Assembly (NCBI GenBank): GCA_016235865.1
Contig: JACRIK010000026.1
Coordinates: 1-64,000 of the forward strand
Direction of reading: 5' to 3'
From: Planctomycetota bacterium
GTDB taxonomy: Bacteria; Planctomycetota; MHYJ01; JACQXL01
DNA: 64,000 nucleotides
Notes under the pieces: generated by a model
What the model was told of the DNA's origin: nothing
The model's input: the letters and a program-made list of their open reading frames with translations, nothing else
Database searches by the model: none
Made by a program: the position numbers and the translations under genes
In this document: positions 26,671 to 36,100 of the stretch, piece after piece
How the letters are laid out: each line of letters starts with the position of its first letter
Numbering within the stretch: position 1 is the stretch's first letter

Positions 26671-27228
26671 CTACTCGTGTCCCTTGACCTTTTGTATCAG
26701 GAAATTGATATTACCTCTGACCTTGTCTGCCTCGGGGCTGTCCGGGTAAAAGTGGATGATTTCGTTGGCCTTCTGGAGCGCCATCAGCCAACTCTCCAGT
26801 TTGATGAAGTTCTTGACGTCTTCCATCAGGGCTTTTAGGTCCGGTTTTTCCCTGGTTGGATAGGTTATTGAACCATGTTCCCTGGGTTTCTGGGCCGGTG
26901 GCTCTTGGTAGCGCCCCGAAGTCATCGGGACTCCGCTCACGCTGCGCGGGGCAGTCACCACCATTCCCTGAGATGCCATTGGCTGGGGTATCTTGCGTTG
27001 GGCCGGGGTTTTGAAGGGAGATGGTTTGGGTTTCTGGGCCGGTTCTTCCGCCTTATTGGCCTTGTTTGCAAACAGCAGGTTGATTCCGGCCATGCCGCAG
27101 AAGATAAATAACGCCACCAGTAAAATCCACTCGCGGCGGGCGATATTGGTGGTCTCTACGACATTGATATAAACGAATGGCAGGACAATGCCGGCTATCA
27201 GATAGAGTGTGGCGAGGAAGTATTTCAT
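26671..27228 (-). CDS. Two-helix membrane protein with C-terminal helical repeat
   Basis: The 185-residue protein has two N-terminal membrane segments (about 4-22 and 34-53) and a Pro/Lys-rich linker. A C-terminal helical pair resembles a single TPR (SWLMALQKANEIIHFYPDSP). The linker includes residues encoded by a GCCCCGAAGTCATCGGG palindrome at about 26910-26960, which appears to be a repeat inserted in frame. Function unknown. Confidence 0.55.
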   Translation of the reverse strand: MKYFLATLYLIAGIVLPFVYINVVETTNIARREWILLVALFIFCGMAGINLLFANKANKAEEPAQKPKPSPFKTPAQRKIPQPMASQGMVVTAPRSVSGVPMTSGRYQEPPAQKPREHGSITYPTREKPDLKALMEDVKNFIKLESWLMALQKANEIIHFYPDSPEADKVRGNINFLIQKVKGHE

Positions 27229-27252
27229 AGTTAATAATGATATCCTGTTTGT

Positions 27253-27308
27253 GAGATTGCTGCGCTATCGCTCGCAATGACACGCGAGGGACCACGCTCG
27301 CAATGACA
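27253..27308. repeat. GCAATGAC-type intergenic repeat
   Basis: GAGATTGCTGCGCTATCGC is followed by CTCGCAATGACACGCGAGG and a second CTCGCAATGACAC. A related GTCATTGCGAGGGAG lies at about 46950. It occupies the gap upstream of the membrane protein gene. Confidence 0.5.
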
Positions 27309-27336
27309 CTTTTGGGACATCCCGTTACGCGTACTA

Positions 27337-28443
27337 TTATCTCCGGCCGAAGGGTGACCCTAAATTGTCTCCCTTAGAGCTCAAGGGTGAGAAATAGCCG
27401 AAATCACCTGCGCCCGAGGATAATTCGTCCTGAAAAAGCGCTACGGGTGTATTTTCGTCAACCTCAAATGGCACCAGGGTTTTGAATGACGCCGGATAAC
27501 GTTTATAAGAACGATCCGGGATATTGAACTTATATTCTATGTGTCCGGAGCCGGCCACGACCACGACCTGGGCGGCCGGGTCGTTAACGGATTTGAGGTA
27601 ATTGGCGATGGCCTCGGCAAAGGTTTCGTCCCACATGCATTGCTTCAAATACATCTTTTCTATCATGCCCTTCATCATATCTTTTGTCCGCGGGTCGTTC
27701 AGCATTCCGCTGAATTGCTTCATCACGAATTCCTTGTGTTTCGCGTTGGATGTGTCCACATCCCTGGCAATGAGTTTCTGCTCTTCGGGCGAGAGTTTAT
27801 CCCAGCCCATTTCAGCCATTTTGCTCTTGATGGTTTTCTCTACGTTCAGGCCGATGAGTTTGATTTTATTGGCATGGGCATAGCGAATCATTGCCAAATA
27901 ATAGTGGTACCATTCGCTGAAACCGAAGGTGTTGGTTTTGTCAAATTCCTCTTCGGTAATCTTGCCGGCAATATAATTGTCAATTGAATCCTGCTTTGAA
28001 CGGTAGAGGAATTCCATGGCCAGTGCGGTCTTGGGGTTTTTCTGCGACAGCGACTTCAGGATATCCCCCTGTAACTTATGATGCGCCTCGTTGGTATGGG
28101 ATTCAGCCACATAGACCACCTGGATATTTTTGAGCCGGCTTATCATGGTGTCATAGTCCATGATTTCCATGGTGGCCAGGTCAACGTATTTATTGTAGAG
28201 GTCGGGTAGTTTCAATGACATCAATGTCGCGGTGGCCTTGGAGATGGCCGCCTGGCGTTCGGCGCTGGCTTTTTCCTGGGGCATAATCACCGGCGGTATA
28301 TCCGGATGCGGTTTATCCGGCGATGTCGCGTTGGGGTTTTGCTTGGGCGTATTAGAATTGTTGGTTTTTGGTGTGCCCGAGGCGCAGGACAGATATAATC
28401 CTCCGAATAAAATGGCTCCTGATATCAATATTGTCTTGTACAT
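27337..28443 (-). CDS. ChaN-family (DUF399) lipoprotein
   Basis: The 368-residue protein has a lipobox (LSCAS, Cys20), a Pro/Asn-rich linker and a domain with ChaN/Tiki-superfamily features: VYVAESHTNEAHH near residue 132, AMEFLYRS near 165, EWYHYYLAMIRYA near 198 and a VVVVAGSGHIEY strand-His motif near 310. Campylobacter ChaN binds heme; Tiki relatives are metalloproteases. Substrate is therefore open. AAAGGAG upstream supports the start. Confidence 0.78.
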   Translation of the reverse strand: MYKTILISGAILFGGLYLSCASGTPKTNNSNTPKQNPNATSPDKPHPDIPPVIMPQEKASAERQAAISKATATLMSLKLPDLYNKYVDLATMEIMDYDTMISRLKNIQVVYVAESHTNEAHHKLQGDILKSLSQKNPKTALAMEFLYRSKQDSIDNYIAGKITEEEFDKTNTFGFSEWYHYYLAMIRYAHANKIKLIGLNVEKTIKSKMAEMGWDKLSPEEQKLIARDVDTSNAKHKEFVMKQFSGMLNDPRTKDMMKGMIEKMYLKQCMWDETFAEAIANYLKSVNDPAAQVVVVAGSGHIEYKFNIPDRSYKRYPASFKTLVPFEVDENTPVALFQDELSSGAGDFGYFSPLSSKGDNLGSPFGRR

Positions 28444-28481
28444 ACGTTGCTGACTCCTTTCAGGCTAAACTATTACGAGTT

Positions 28482-29036
28482 TTATTTATTTTTAGTATAT
28501 CTTTCGGAAAATTTACGCCCCTCATCAAGCGCCGCGGTATTGATGGAGGCGAGTTCGGCGCTTAGTTTGGAGAAAACCGCGGATAATGAATCTCTGACAC
28601 TGCCGATTTGCACCACTTTCATTCGCCCGATGTATGCCCCGATGATGACCATATTGGCATACCGCGCTGCCCCGAGTTTTTCCGCTATTTCATTTGCCGG
28701 AACCGGAATAACTTCCACGTCGGTCCGGGACGGCGGATTGGGAATGAGCGAAGAGTTATAAATTAGCAGCCCGCCGCTCCGAAGGCGCGGCTCAAATTTA
28801 GTCAGCGAAGGCGCGTTCATTACGATAATCGTATCCGGCTGGTTGATTATCGGCGAGGCGATTTCCTCTTGCGATATAATCACCGAGCAATTGGTGGTTC
28901 CGCCCCTCATTTCAGCGCCATAAGACGGGAAGTGCGTGCAGTACTTATTTTCCAGCATGGCCGCGTTTGCCAGCAGGACACCGGCCTTGACCACTCCCTG
29001 GCCGCCGAACCCGGCGATAATCAGCGCTTGTCTCAT
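28482..29036 (-). CDS. korC: 2-oxoacid:ferredoxin oxidoreductase, gamma subunit
   Basis: The 184-residue subunit starts with IAGFGGQGVVKAG and contains the SYGAEMRGGTTNC motif typical of the gamma domain. It is the last gene of a four-gene minus-strand operon encoding a CoA-dependent, TPP-dependent oxidoreductase that reduces ferredoxin. Five bases separate it from the beta gene. Substrate (2-oxoglutarate or a branched 2-oxoacid) cannot be fixed from sequence. Confidence 0.9.
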   Translation of the reverse strand: MRQALIIAGFGGQGVVKAGVLLANAAMLENKYCTHFPSYGAEMRGGTTNCSVIISQEEIASPIINQPDTIIVMNAPSLTKFEPRLRSGGLLIYNSSLIPNPPSRTDVEVIPVPANEIAEKLGAARYANMVIIGAYIGRMKVVQIGSVRDSLSAVFSKLSAELASINTAALDEGRKFSERYTKNK

Positions 29037-29041
29037 TTTTA

Positions 29042-29848
29042 CTAAAGTCCTATATTTTTATTCTCTACCGGTTCTTCATCTGGGATTTCTTTAGGAGCCG
29101 AAACCTCTGTCTTTGGCTGTGATATGTCTTTATACACGCCCAGCGGATAATACGGGATCATTGTTTTCTCCATGTATTCGCACGCCTTTAAAGGAGTCAG
29201 TCCCCATCCGGTGGGGCAGGGGGATACTACTTCAACCAATGAAAAACCCAGGCCGTCATTCTGGATTTTAAACGCCTTTTTAATGGCCCGTTTTGCCTTA
29301 AGGACATTGGCCACGTTGTGCACCGAAACCCTTTCGATATAGGCCGGGCCGTCCATGGTGGCCAGCATCTCGCAAACCTTTATCGGGTAACCGGCTAATT
29401 TAGGGTCCCGGCCGGTCGGGTTGGTGGTCGTTTTCTGACCCGGCATGGTAGTCGGCGCCTGTTGCCCGCCGGTCATGCCGTAGATGGCGTTATTAATGAA
29501 TATAACGGTGAAGTTTTCGCCCCGGGCGGCCGCATGAACGGTTTCGGCCGTTCCGATGGCCGCTAAATCGCCGTCTCCCTGGTAGGTAAATACGGTTGTC
29601 CCGGGGCAACTCCGTTTCAGTCCCGTAGCCACGGCCGGGGCCCGGCCATGGGCGGCCTGGAGCGCATCGCAGTCAAAATATTCGTCCAGGAAAACAGCGC
29701 AGCCCACCGGCACCACCGCCACTGTTTTTTCCCTTAACCCCATTTCGTCGATTACCTCGGCCACCAATCTGTGAACAATACCGTGCCCGCACCCCGGGCA
29801 ATAACGCATGGGGATTTTTGTCAAACTGGTCGGTTTCTTAAATATCAT
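29042..29848 (-). CDS. korB: 2-oxoacid:ferredoxin oxidoreductase, beta (TPP) subunit
   Basis: The 268 residues include the CPGCGHG cysteine pair (residues 17-23), the TPP/Mg motif GDGDLAAIG near residue 94 and NNAIYGMTGGQ near 123. It binds thiamine diphosphate and carries out the decarboxylation and electron transfer steps. Its start overlaps the alpha gene by 11 bp, indicating translational coupling. Confidence 0.92.
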   Translation of the reverse strand: MIFKKPTSLTKIPMRYCPGCGHGIVHRLVAEVIDEMGLREKTVAVVPVGCAVFLDEYFDCDALQAAHGRAPAVATGLKRSCPGTTVFTYQGDGDLAAIGTAETVHAAARGENFTVIFINNAIYGMTGGQQAPTTMPGQKTTTNPTGRDPKLAGYPIKVCEMLATMDGPAYIERVSVHNVANVLKAKRAIKKAFKIQNDGLGFSLVEVVSPCPTGWGLTPLKACEYMEKTMIPYYPLGVYKDISQPKTEVSAPKEIPDEEPVENKNIGL

Positions 29849-30959
29849 TTAAACAGCACACCTCTCCTATTGTGGCTTTATTTTTTAGCGCCGTTTTGAT
29901 GGCCGCCAGAACTCCATCCCCGGTCGGCACTGTTCCGCCGGGACTGCCGTAAAAATAAATCTCAGCCTGGCCGTTGGAAAACATCAGGACATCTTCAACC
30001 ATCTGCCCGGTATTCATTTCTACAGCCAGAAGCTTGCCGGTCTTTTTGGCATATTTGGATACTATTTCTTTTGGGAACGGCCACAATGTTATCGGCCGGA
30101 TCAGGCCGATTTTCAGTCCCTCCTGCCGGCCTTTCATAATGGCGTCAACGGCCACCCGGGCCGAAGTGCCGTAGGCAACTATAATAATTTCAGCGTCTTC
30201 GGTATATCTTTCTTCAAATCTGACCTCATTGGCCTCTATTTCCTTGTATTTCTTATAAAGATGCCAATTGAGGCGCTCAAGAACATTTACATCCAGATGA
30301 AGCGTGTTAATTACCCTCCGGTCCCTGCCTTTGCATCCGGTCAGGACATAATCTTTGGGTGGAAGCTTATTTATATTAACCGTCTCAAACTCAAACTTCA
30401 TGGGTTCCATCATCTGGCCTAACAACCCGTCAGCCAGTATCATACTGGGGTTCCGGTATTTTTCAGCCAGTTCATAGGCCAGTTTCGGGAAGTTGCCCAT
30501 TTCATTAACGCAGTTCGGGGCCAGCACGATCACCCGGTAATCCCCGTGTCCGCCGCCGCGCGTCGCCTGCCAATAGTCGCATTGGCTGGGGGAAATATTG
30601 CCCAGCCCGGGTCCGCCCCGGACCACATTGGCATAAAAAATCGGGAGTTCGGCTGCCGCGCTGTATGATATGCCTTCCTGTTTCAGGCTTATTCCGCAAC
30701 TGGAGGAGGATGTCATGGCCCTGGTCCCGCAGGCCGCCGCCCCGTAAATCATATTAATGGCGCTGACCTCGGATTCGGCTTGGATAAAAGTGCCGCCGAC
30801 TTCAAACAGGCGCCACGATAAATATTCCGGAATCTCGTTTTGCGGGGTAATCGGGTAGCCGGAAAAAAACCGGCATCCGGCCCGAACGGCGCCTTCAGCC
30901 AGCGCTTCGTTTCCCTTCATTAATATCTTCTGGCCGATTTTATATTTTTCTGTGCTCAT
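29838..30959 (-). CDS. korA: 2-oxoacid:ferredoxin oxidoreductase, alpha subunit
   Basis: The 373-residue subunit has MKGNEALAEGAVRAGCRFF and YPITPQNEIPEYL at the N-terminus, TSSSSCGISLKQEG near residue 80 and a C-terminal transketolase-like domain. It forms the catalytic core with the beta subunit. The start overlaps the ferredoxin subunit gene by 4 bp (ATGA). The gamma and delta subunits are separate genes, as in KorABCD-type enzymes. Confidence 0.92.
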   Translation of the reverse strand: MSTEKYKIGQKILMKGNEALAEGAVRAGCRFFSGYPITPQNEIPEYLSWRLFEVGGTFIQAESEVSAINMIYGAAACGTRAMTSSSSCGISLKQEGISYSAAAELPIFYANVVRGGPGLGNISPSQCDYWQATRGGGHGDYRVIVLAPNCVNEMGNFPKLAYELAEKYRNPSMILADGLLGQMMEPMKFEFETVNINKLPPKDYVLTGCKGRDRRVINTLHLDVNVLERLNWHLYKKYKEIEANEVRFEERYTEDAEIIIVAYGTSARVAVDAIMKGRQEGLKIGLIRPITLWPFPKEIVSKYAKKTGKLLAVEMNTGQMVEDVLMFSNGQAEIYFYGSPGGTVPTGDGVLAAIKTALKNKATIGEVCCLNDI

Positions 30960-31198
30960 CGTTCACGAATTACCTCAATGGCTATTTCCGGGCAGATTTG
31001 GTAGCAGAGCGCGCAGCCGGTGCATTCTTCCTTCTTGATGCAATGGACCGGATGGAAACCGCTCTCGTTAAGATCGGCGGCTAGTTCCAGTATCTTTTTG
31101 GGACAAGCCCCGATGCAATAGCCGCAGGATTTGCAGAGTGATTTGTTAACGGATACTTCTATTTTCCGAGCCTCTTTTTTAGCGCGTAAGTTAGTCAT
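30956..31198 (-). CDS. korD: 2-oxoacid:ferredoxin oxidoreductase, delta (ferredoxin) subunit
   Basis: The 80-residue protein has two 4Fe-4S motifs, CKSCGYCIGACP and CTGCALCYQICP. It carries electrons from the TPP subunit to ferredoxin. ATG 31198 is chosen because the upstream in-frame ATG at 31300 would add 34 residues unlike ferredoxins and overlap the divergent ybeY start region. It is the first gene of the operon; the 107-bp gap to ybeY should contain promoters for both. Confidence 0.85.
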   Translation of the reverse strand: MTNLRAKKEARKIEVSVNKSLCKSCGYCIGACPKKILELAADLNESGFHPVHCIKKEECTGCALCYQICPEIAIEVIRER

Positions 31199-31305
31199 GG
31201 CATCTAATACATTGTTGAATATCTGACGCAGTTTAAAGTAAGGGACCCATAAAGTCAAGAAAAACTTGTGAAATATTAGCAGGGAATTAAGATATAGCAT
31301 TGACT

Positions 31306-31734
31306 ATGCATAAGATTAATATTTACGACAGCCAGCCGGCGGTTCCGGTCCGGATAAACCCGGCGCGTTTAAAGAATATCCTTAAATATATCCTCAAGAA
31401 AGAATGCCAGCCGCCGGGGATATTCAACTTCATCTTCGTGGACAACCGGCAGATTCGCAGGTTGAACCGGGCATACCTGGGTATGCGCAATGTTACGGAT
31501 GTCATTGCATTCCCGTTAGCGGATAACCGCGATAGCGTCAGGGGCGAGGTGGTGGTTTCGGTCGAGGAGGCAGCGCGCCAGAGCCGCAAGTTGGGCATCC
31601 CGCTAAACCGAGAAATCGCGCTCTATTGTATCCACGGATTACTGCATCTGATTGGTTATGATGATTTGAGCAAGTCCAGACGCATTAAGATGGAGCGGAA
31701 GCAGGCGGAATACCTGAAGATGGCCAATCCCTGA
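31306..31734 (+). CDS. ybeY: YbeY endoribonuclease, with a variant metal site
   Basis: YbeY is needed for 16S rRNA 3' processing and ribosome quality control. The 142-residue protein has the expected layout, with NVTDVIAFP near residue 62 and the HGLLHLIGYDD zinc motif at residues 110-120. The usual motif is H-x3-H-x5-H; here the third ligand is Asp120 instead of His. Asp can bind zinc, so activity may remain. No clear ribosome binding site; a TTG two codons upstream is possible. Confidence 0.87.
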   Translation: MHKINIYDSQPAVPVRINPARLKNILKYILKKECQPPGIFNFIFVDNRQIRRLNRAYLGMRNVTDVIAFPLADNRDSVRGEVVVSVEEAARQSRKLGIPLNREIALYCIHGLLHLIGYDDLSKSRRIKMERKQAEYLKMANP

Positions 31735-31748
31735 ACACGGCGGCCGGA

Positions 31749-32963
31749 TTATTTCTTATTCAGGTCGGCCCGGAGCGAATAGAGGAGTTCCCCGATATTC
31801 TTCTGGAGTTCTGTCAGTTTCTTGTCCAGCGCTTCGGTCTTGTCGCCGTTGATTTTCTTGCCGTAGATGCCCTTGATTTCCAAGGCCACCTTGCGCGAGT
31901 CGCCCACCTTGCCGATATGTTTCTTCCAGATATCGGCCAGGGTCGGTTTGAATCCGGCGATAAAGATATCTGATTTGCCGCAATAATCATCGCAGACGGA
32001 CTCCTGGGACTGCCAGTCCTTGGCCGCGTCCGGTGAATCCTTGGCGGCATTGTAGGCTTCAACCGTGTCCTCAACCAGGGCATAGTAGAACCAATCCAGG
32101 TCCAGGAGCGTCTCCTTGGTCAGAAATACCCTGATATCTGATATCAGACGGGGTACCTGGCTGTTTATCGTAAATGTGAAATTGGCGTCTTTTTTCTTGT
32201 TTGCATCTATCACCGCGTCGCTGAACTGTTTCAATTGGGGCTGTAGGAGTCCGGTAAGTTTGTGGAGCGTCGAAAACGAATCGGTATAAAATGTGATATA
32301 ACCCTGTTTGCGCATCAGAACGGCGATTTCCCGGTCAATTTCCGCGACTTTGACGGCGGCTTTCTTCTGCCATTGCTGGAAATCAACGTCGTCCGCCGGC
32401 GGTTTCTTTTCTTCCTTGCTCTTGTCGATAATCTTCTTTGCCTCTTTATAGATAGTATCCAGTTCGTCCACGTATTTTGAGGCGGTCTGGCATTCCTGTT
32501 TCATGAATTCCAGCCGTTCGGCCACCGTGCCGATCATCACGAATTTACTGGCGCTCAGGCGGTATTTGTCCTCGTTGGAGAAGGCCAGGGTTTTGTTCTT
32601 TTGGATGATCGAGGGCGTTACGGAAAGAAAATACCGTCCGGGCGGAAGGGTCAGATTGGGCGAAATCTTATCGCTGAATTTCTTGTCCTTTATCTCGGCG
32701 GACTCCTTGGCTACCTGGAGGTTCTTTTGGCCGGAAAGGTCTTCGACGATTGCGGCCAGCAGGAAATCCAGGACCGTGGCCGGCTTGAATCCGGACTTGG
32801 CGCTGAACGAGATGGAACTGGTAACCTTGCGCTCTCCGGTACCGTCGCGCGCCACCTTGACCTGGGTGATTTCCGGCGGTTCCATCGCGGCTTCCTTGGC
32901 CGGCGTCTGGCCGTAGATAAACAGGGACGAGAATACAATCGGGGCTATGTAGAGTAATCGCAT
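31749..32963 (-). CDS. Exported protein of unknown function
   Basis: The 404-residue protein has a signal peptide (cleavage likely near residue 19-23), a beta-rich N-terminal third and a long charged helical region (about 150-404) rich in Lys and Asp. No known domain was recognised. AAGGAG upstream fixes the ATG. It ends 15 bp from the convergent ybeY gene. Family A and B repeats separate it from the upstream GspK-like gene. Confidence 0.65.
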   Translation of the reverse strand: MRLLYIAPIVFSSLFIYGQTPAKEAAMEPPEITQVKVARDGTGERKVTSSISFSAKSGFKPATVLDFLLAAIVEDLSGQKNLQVAKESAEIKDKKFSDKISPNLTLPPGRYFLSVTPSIIQKNKTLAFSNEDKYRLSASKFVMIGTVAERLEFMKQECQTASKYVDELDTIYKEAKKIIDKSKEEKKPPADDVDFQQWQKKAAVKVAEIDREIAVLMRKQGYITFYTDSFSTLHKLTGLLQPQLKQFSDAVIDANKKKDANFTFTINSQVPRLISDIRVFLTKETLLDLDWFYYALVEDTVEAYNAAKDSPDAAKDWQSQESVCDDYCGKSDIFIAGFKPTLADIWKKHIGKVGDSRKVALEIKGIYGKKINGDKTEALDKKLTELQKNIGELLYSLRADLNKK

Positions 32964-33013
32964 TCAATATCTCCTTTACAGTTATGTTATAGCGCGATAT
33001 TTCATTCTCTAAT

Positions 33014-33078
33014 GTCATTCCCGCGTAGGCGGGAATCCAGACAGCCGTTTCCTGGATTCCTGCTTTCGCAGGAATGAC
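33014..33078. repeat. Paired-hairpin repeat, family A, copy 4
   Basis: GTCATTCCCGCGTAGGCGGG with its following AATCCAG, then CTGGATTCCTGC...GCAGGAATGAC. It lies between the stop of the GspK-like gene and the downstream minus-strand gene, where it could act as a terminator. Confidence 0.85.
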
Positions 33079-33100
33079 AAGAAAGACGATGGCTTAGCAT

Positions 33101-36100
33101 TTATTGCTCATACCTCCAACTGACTATCTTGGGCGTAGAGTAATAATAGAAAGTAATATCGTCAAATATTATCGTATCAATTGCCGCCTGGGTTCCTGTA
33201 ATATTGGGTCTAAACTGCAGCGTGTAGCTCATCTGGTTGTTGCTGGGTTTCAGCGGTTCGCCGGTTGTGGTCGGAGAAACCGCGGCTCCATTGGTGTTCA
33301 TGGTTAAGGTATTGCCGCTTAAATCAACGTTTACCTGTCCATTCGGCATAGTACCGTCAGGCGTGGGTGTGCCGTATACGGTCCAGTGGACCATAAAGAC
33401 GTTGACCTGTTCCGGCGTTTCAGAGCCGGTGGTCCCGATGCCCTGTATTTTGTTAATGTCAATCACGCTTGAGGTGAAATTGGCATCATTACCGGTGTAA
33501 TACCTGCCAACGTTAGTATAGATATTCTGGATGTTTGGAGGTACAGCTGCCGGTGGTCCAGACGGTGCCTCTCCGTTTCCACTTCCACCGGATCCTGAAC
33601 CAGAGCCAGAGCCGGTTCCTGAGCCTGAACCAGAGCCGTTGCCCGGCGGTATTCCTCCTGGAGGTGTCTCCCCTCCCGGTGGTATTCCTCCTGGCGGTGT
33701 CCCCCCTCCCGGCGGTGGCGGCGTAGATGGGGGAGTCGGCGTGGATGGCGTAGGCGGCGTGGATGGCGTAGTCGGCGGTACTGGCGTAGTCGGCGGTGGC
33801 GGCGGAGTCGGTGTAGTAGGCGGAGCCGGGGGTGTCGGCGGTGTCGATGGCGGTGGCGGCATCGGCGGCGGTATCGGACCAGGAGGCGGCGGTGTAGACG
33901 GCGGCGCCGGCATACGATGCGGGCAGGCCGCCCAGATTATTTTCTCCTTGTTTATATAGGTTACCTTGGTATCCTTCAAACTGGCCAGTTTTACGCCTTC
34001 ATCAAAGATAAATGCCGATTCACGGTTCGGCGATGAGGGAGCAGAACCGCTTCCGGGTCCGCTCCCTGAGCCACCGCCACCTGGAGCAGATGGGGTGATT
34101 TCCGGATTACCTGGAGGCCCACCAGGAGGGCCACCAGGCGTTTGTGTCAACTCAAAAATCATGACCTCATCAAAGGTGGCATCAGGCGAGCAATTTAATC
34201 TCGGTGCATCCGACGCCTCGCCTAATCTCAGGTTAGAAGTATAGTTGCCTATCAGGCCATTAGTCTGGTCCTGGAACGGTCCGCCTACCCAGGCATCTCC
34301 ATTAATATACAGCTGGTCATAAGTTCCTTGCCAGGCTGGTGTAGTTCCGGTGTTGCTTGCGGGTCCAGAACCGGTTCCCGGAGTAGCCGGAGGCGGTGCA
34401 GCCGGTGGCGCCGGAGGCGGTGCAGCTGGTGGCGCCGGTGGAGCCGGTGGCGCCGGAGGAGGAGCTGGTGGCGCAGGAGGCGGGGCACCCGGTGGCGGGG
34501 CAACCGGTGGCGCAGGAGGCGGGGCAACCGGTGGCGCCGGAGGCGGTGCAGCCGGTGGCGCAGGAGGAGCCGGTGGCGCAGGAGGAGGAGCCGGTGGCGC
34601 CGGAGGAGGAGCCGGTGGCGCAGGGGGTGGGGCCGGTGGCGCAGCCGGTGGTGCCGGTGGCGGAACCGGAGGAGCCGGAGGCGGTGTCTGCGGCGGCATC
34701 GGTTGGCCCCGGCCCGGGCAGGCCGCCAGGTCAAATACCTCGCGCTGATAACTGCTCCCGTCCGGGAATACATATAACTTATTGTTCACCAGGGCATATT
34801 TGACATTGGTATCATATATGGAAGCTTCGCCACTTCCGGAACCACCAGTACCACCTGAAGCCGGGTCATTGACCCTTCTTACCCACATAACATGCATCCA
34901 TTTTCCGGCCCGGAATTTGCTGGTGTTCCAGGGCGCCCCGGAGGATAACCCGTTGCAACTGTGGCCTGTTTCGACATGGTTGAGGCAGGGCGTGCCGGCT
35001 CCGGTAAACGGGATTGGGTTGTTGGTGCCGTAGCCGCCGGCCAGGAAACTGTTGCGGGACCACACGCCAGGTATTATTGCCCCTGGGGTTCGGGCAATGC
35101 TGTAGATGCCAAACGGAGCGCCATTGCCGCTGTTGGCAGCCGGGTTCATCCAGGAAAAATAGCATCTTATCTTCCCGGTTTCCTCGGGATAGAATTGCGG
35201 CTTAATCCACATTGATACCAGTATTCGCTGGTTGCTGTTAGGAAGTGGCCGCGGTGTAAAATCATATGCCGGAACCGACTTGCTGTCCGAATATACGCCG
35301 TCAACATAGAGGCGGCCGTCCAGGTCTGATAATTTTGCTTTCCCTTTTTCAGGCATTATTACGCCGGCCTTAGGCGGGTCACGCAATATTCCGAATCCTT
35401 TTACTTCCTCGCCGGTATTGGCGTTGATGCCGGTATCAAAACCGGCCCTGAATCTGAGGGGATTATTATCGATATCCTGTCGGGAGAATTCGGTGGTGGC
35501 CAGGGTGATATAGCCGTCATAATCGGCGTTAATGCCATAGTTATCTGTAGCGTTACGGGCGAGATTGATTCTTTCCGGCAGGATTTGGAGCGATAAATCA
35601 TTGTTGGTGTCAGTGGCGCTGCTGATGATATTCGACCGGCTGGAAAGATCAGCCAGGAATTGCTCCTCGGTGGTCTCGCGGTAGATGTCAAAGAGTTTGA
35701 CTACGGTCTTGATTTCCGACTGGGCCATAATCTTGTTGTTCTTGCTGAGCACCCGGCCCAGGGAGGTGATTTCATAATGGCCGGTCGGGTAGAAGGTGAA
35801 TTCCGTGGTAAAATAGGTCAGGTCGGTCTTGTCCACCCGGAGCAGGCGGTTGTAATCCGGGTTAAAGTCGTTGAGATTGGTATTGGGATTGAAATTGGCC
35901 TTGAGCACATCGGCCTGCTCTTTGGTGAATGTCCCTGATTGTCCATATACTGTTGCGCCGATCAGGCCATCGCAGAAACTGTTAAATTGTTCCCAGCTCC
36001 TAAATGGGCCCTGGTTGGGGTCATTTACCCGGCGTATTATTCCGTCGGCGACCATTCCGGCTGCCTCCTTGCTTAACGCCGCTGTTTCCCTTAACCTGAA

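Noticed and set aside
33531-33959. Gly/Val-rich plus-strand protein
   Set aside because: Antisense to the second proline-rich tract; produced by low-complexity GC-rich sequence.
34328-34803. Gly/Ala- or Arg-rich plus-strand proteins
   Set aside because: They are antisense to the proline tract of the GspK-like gene, which has a strong ribosome binding site and recognisable domains.
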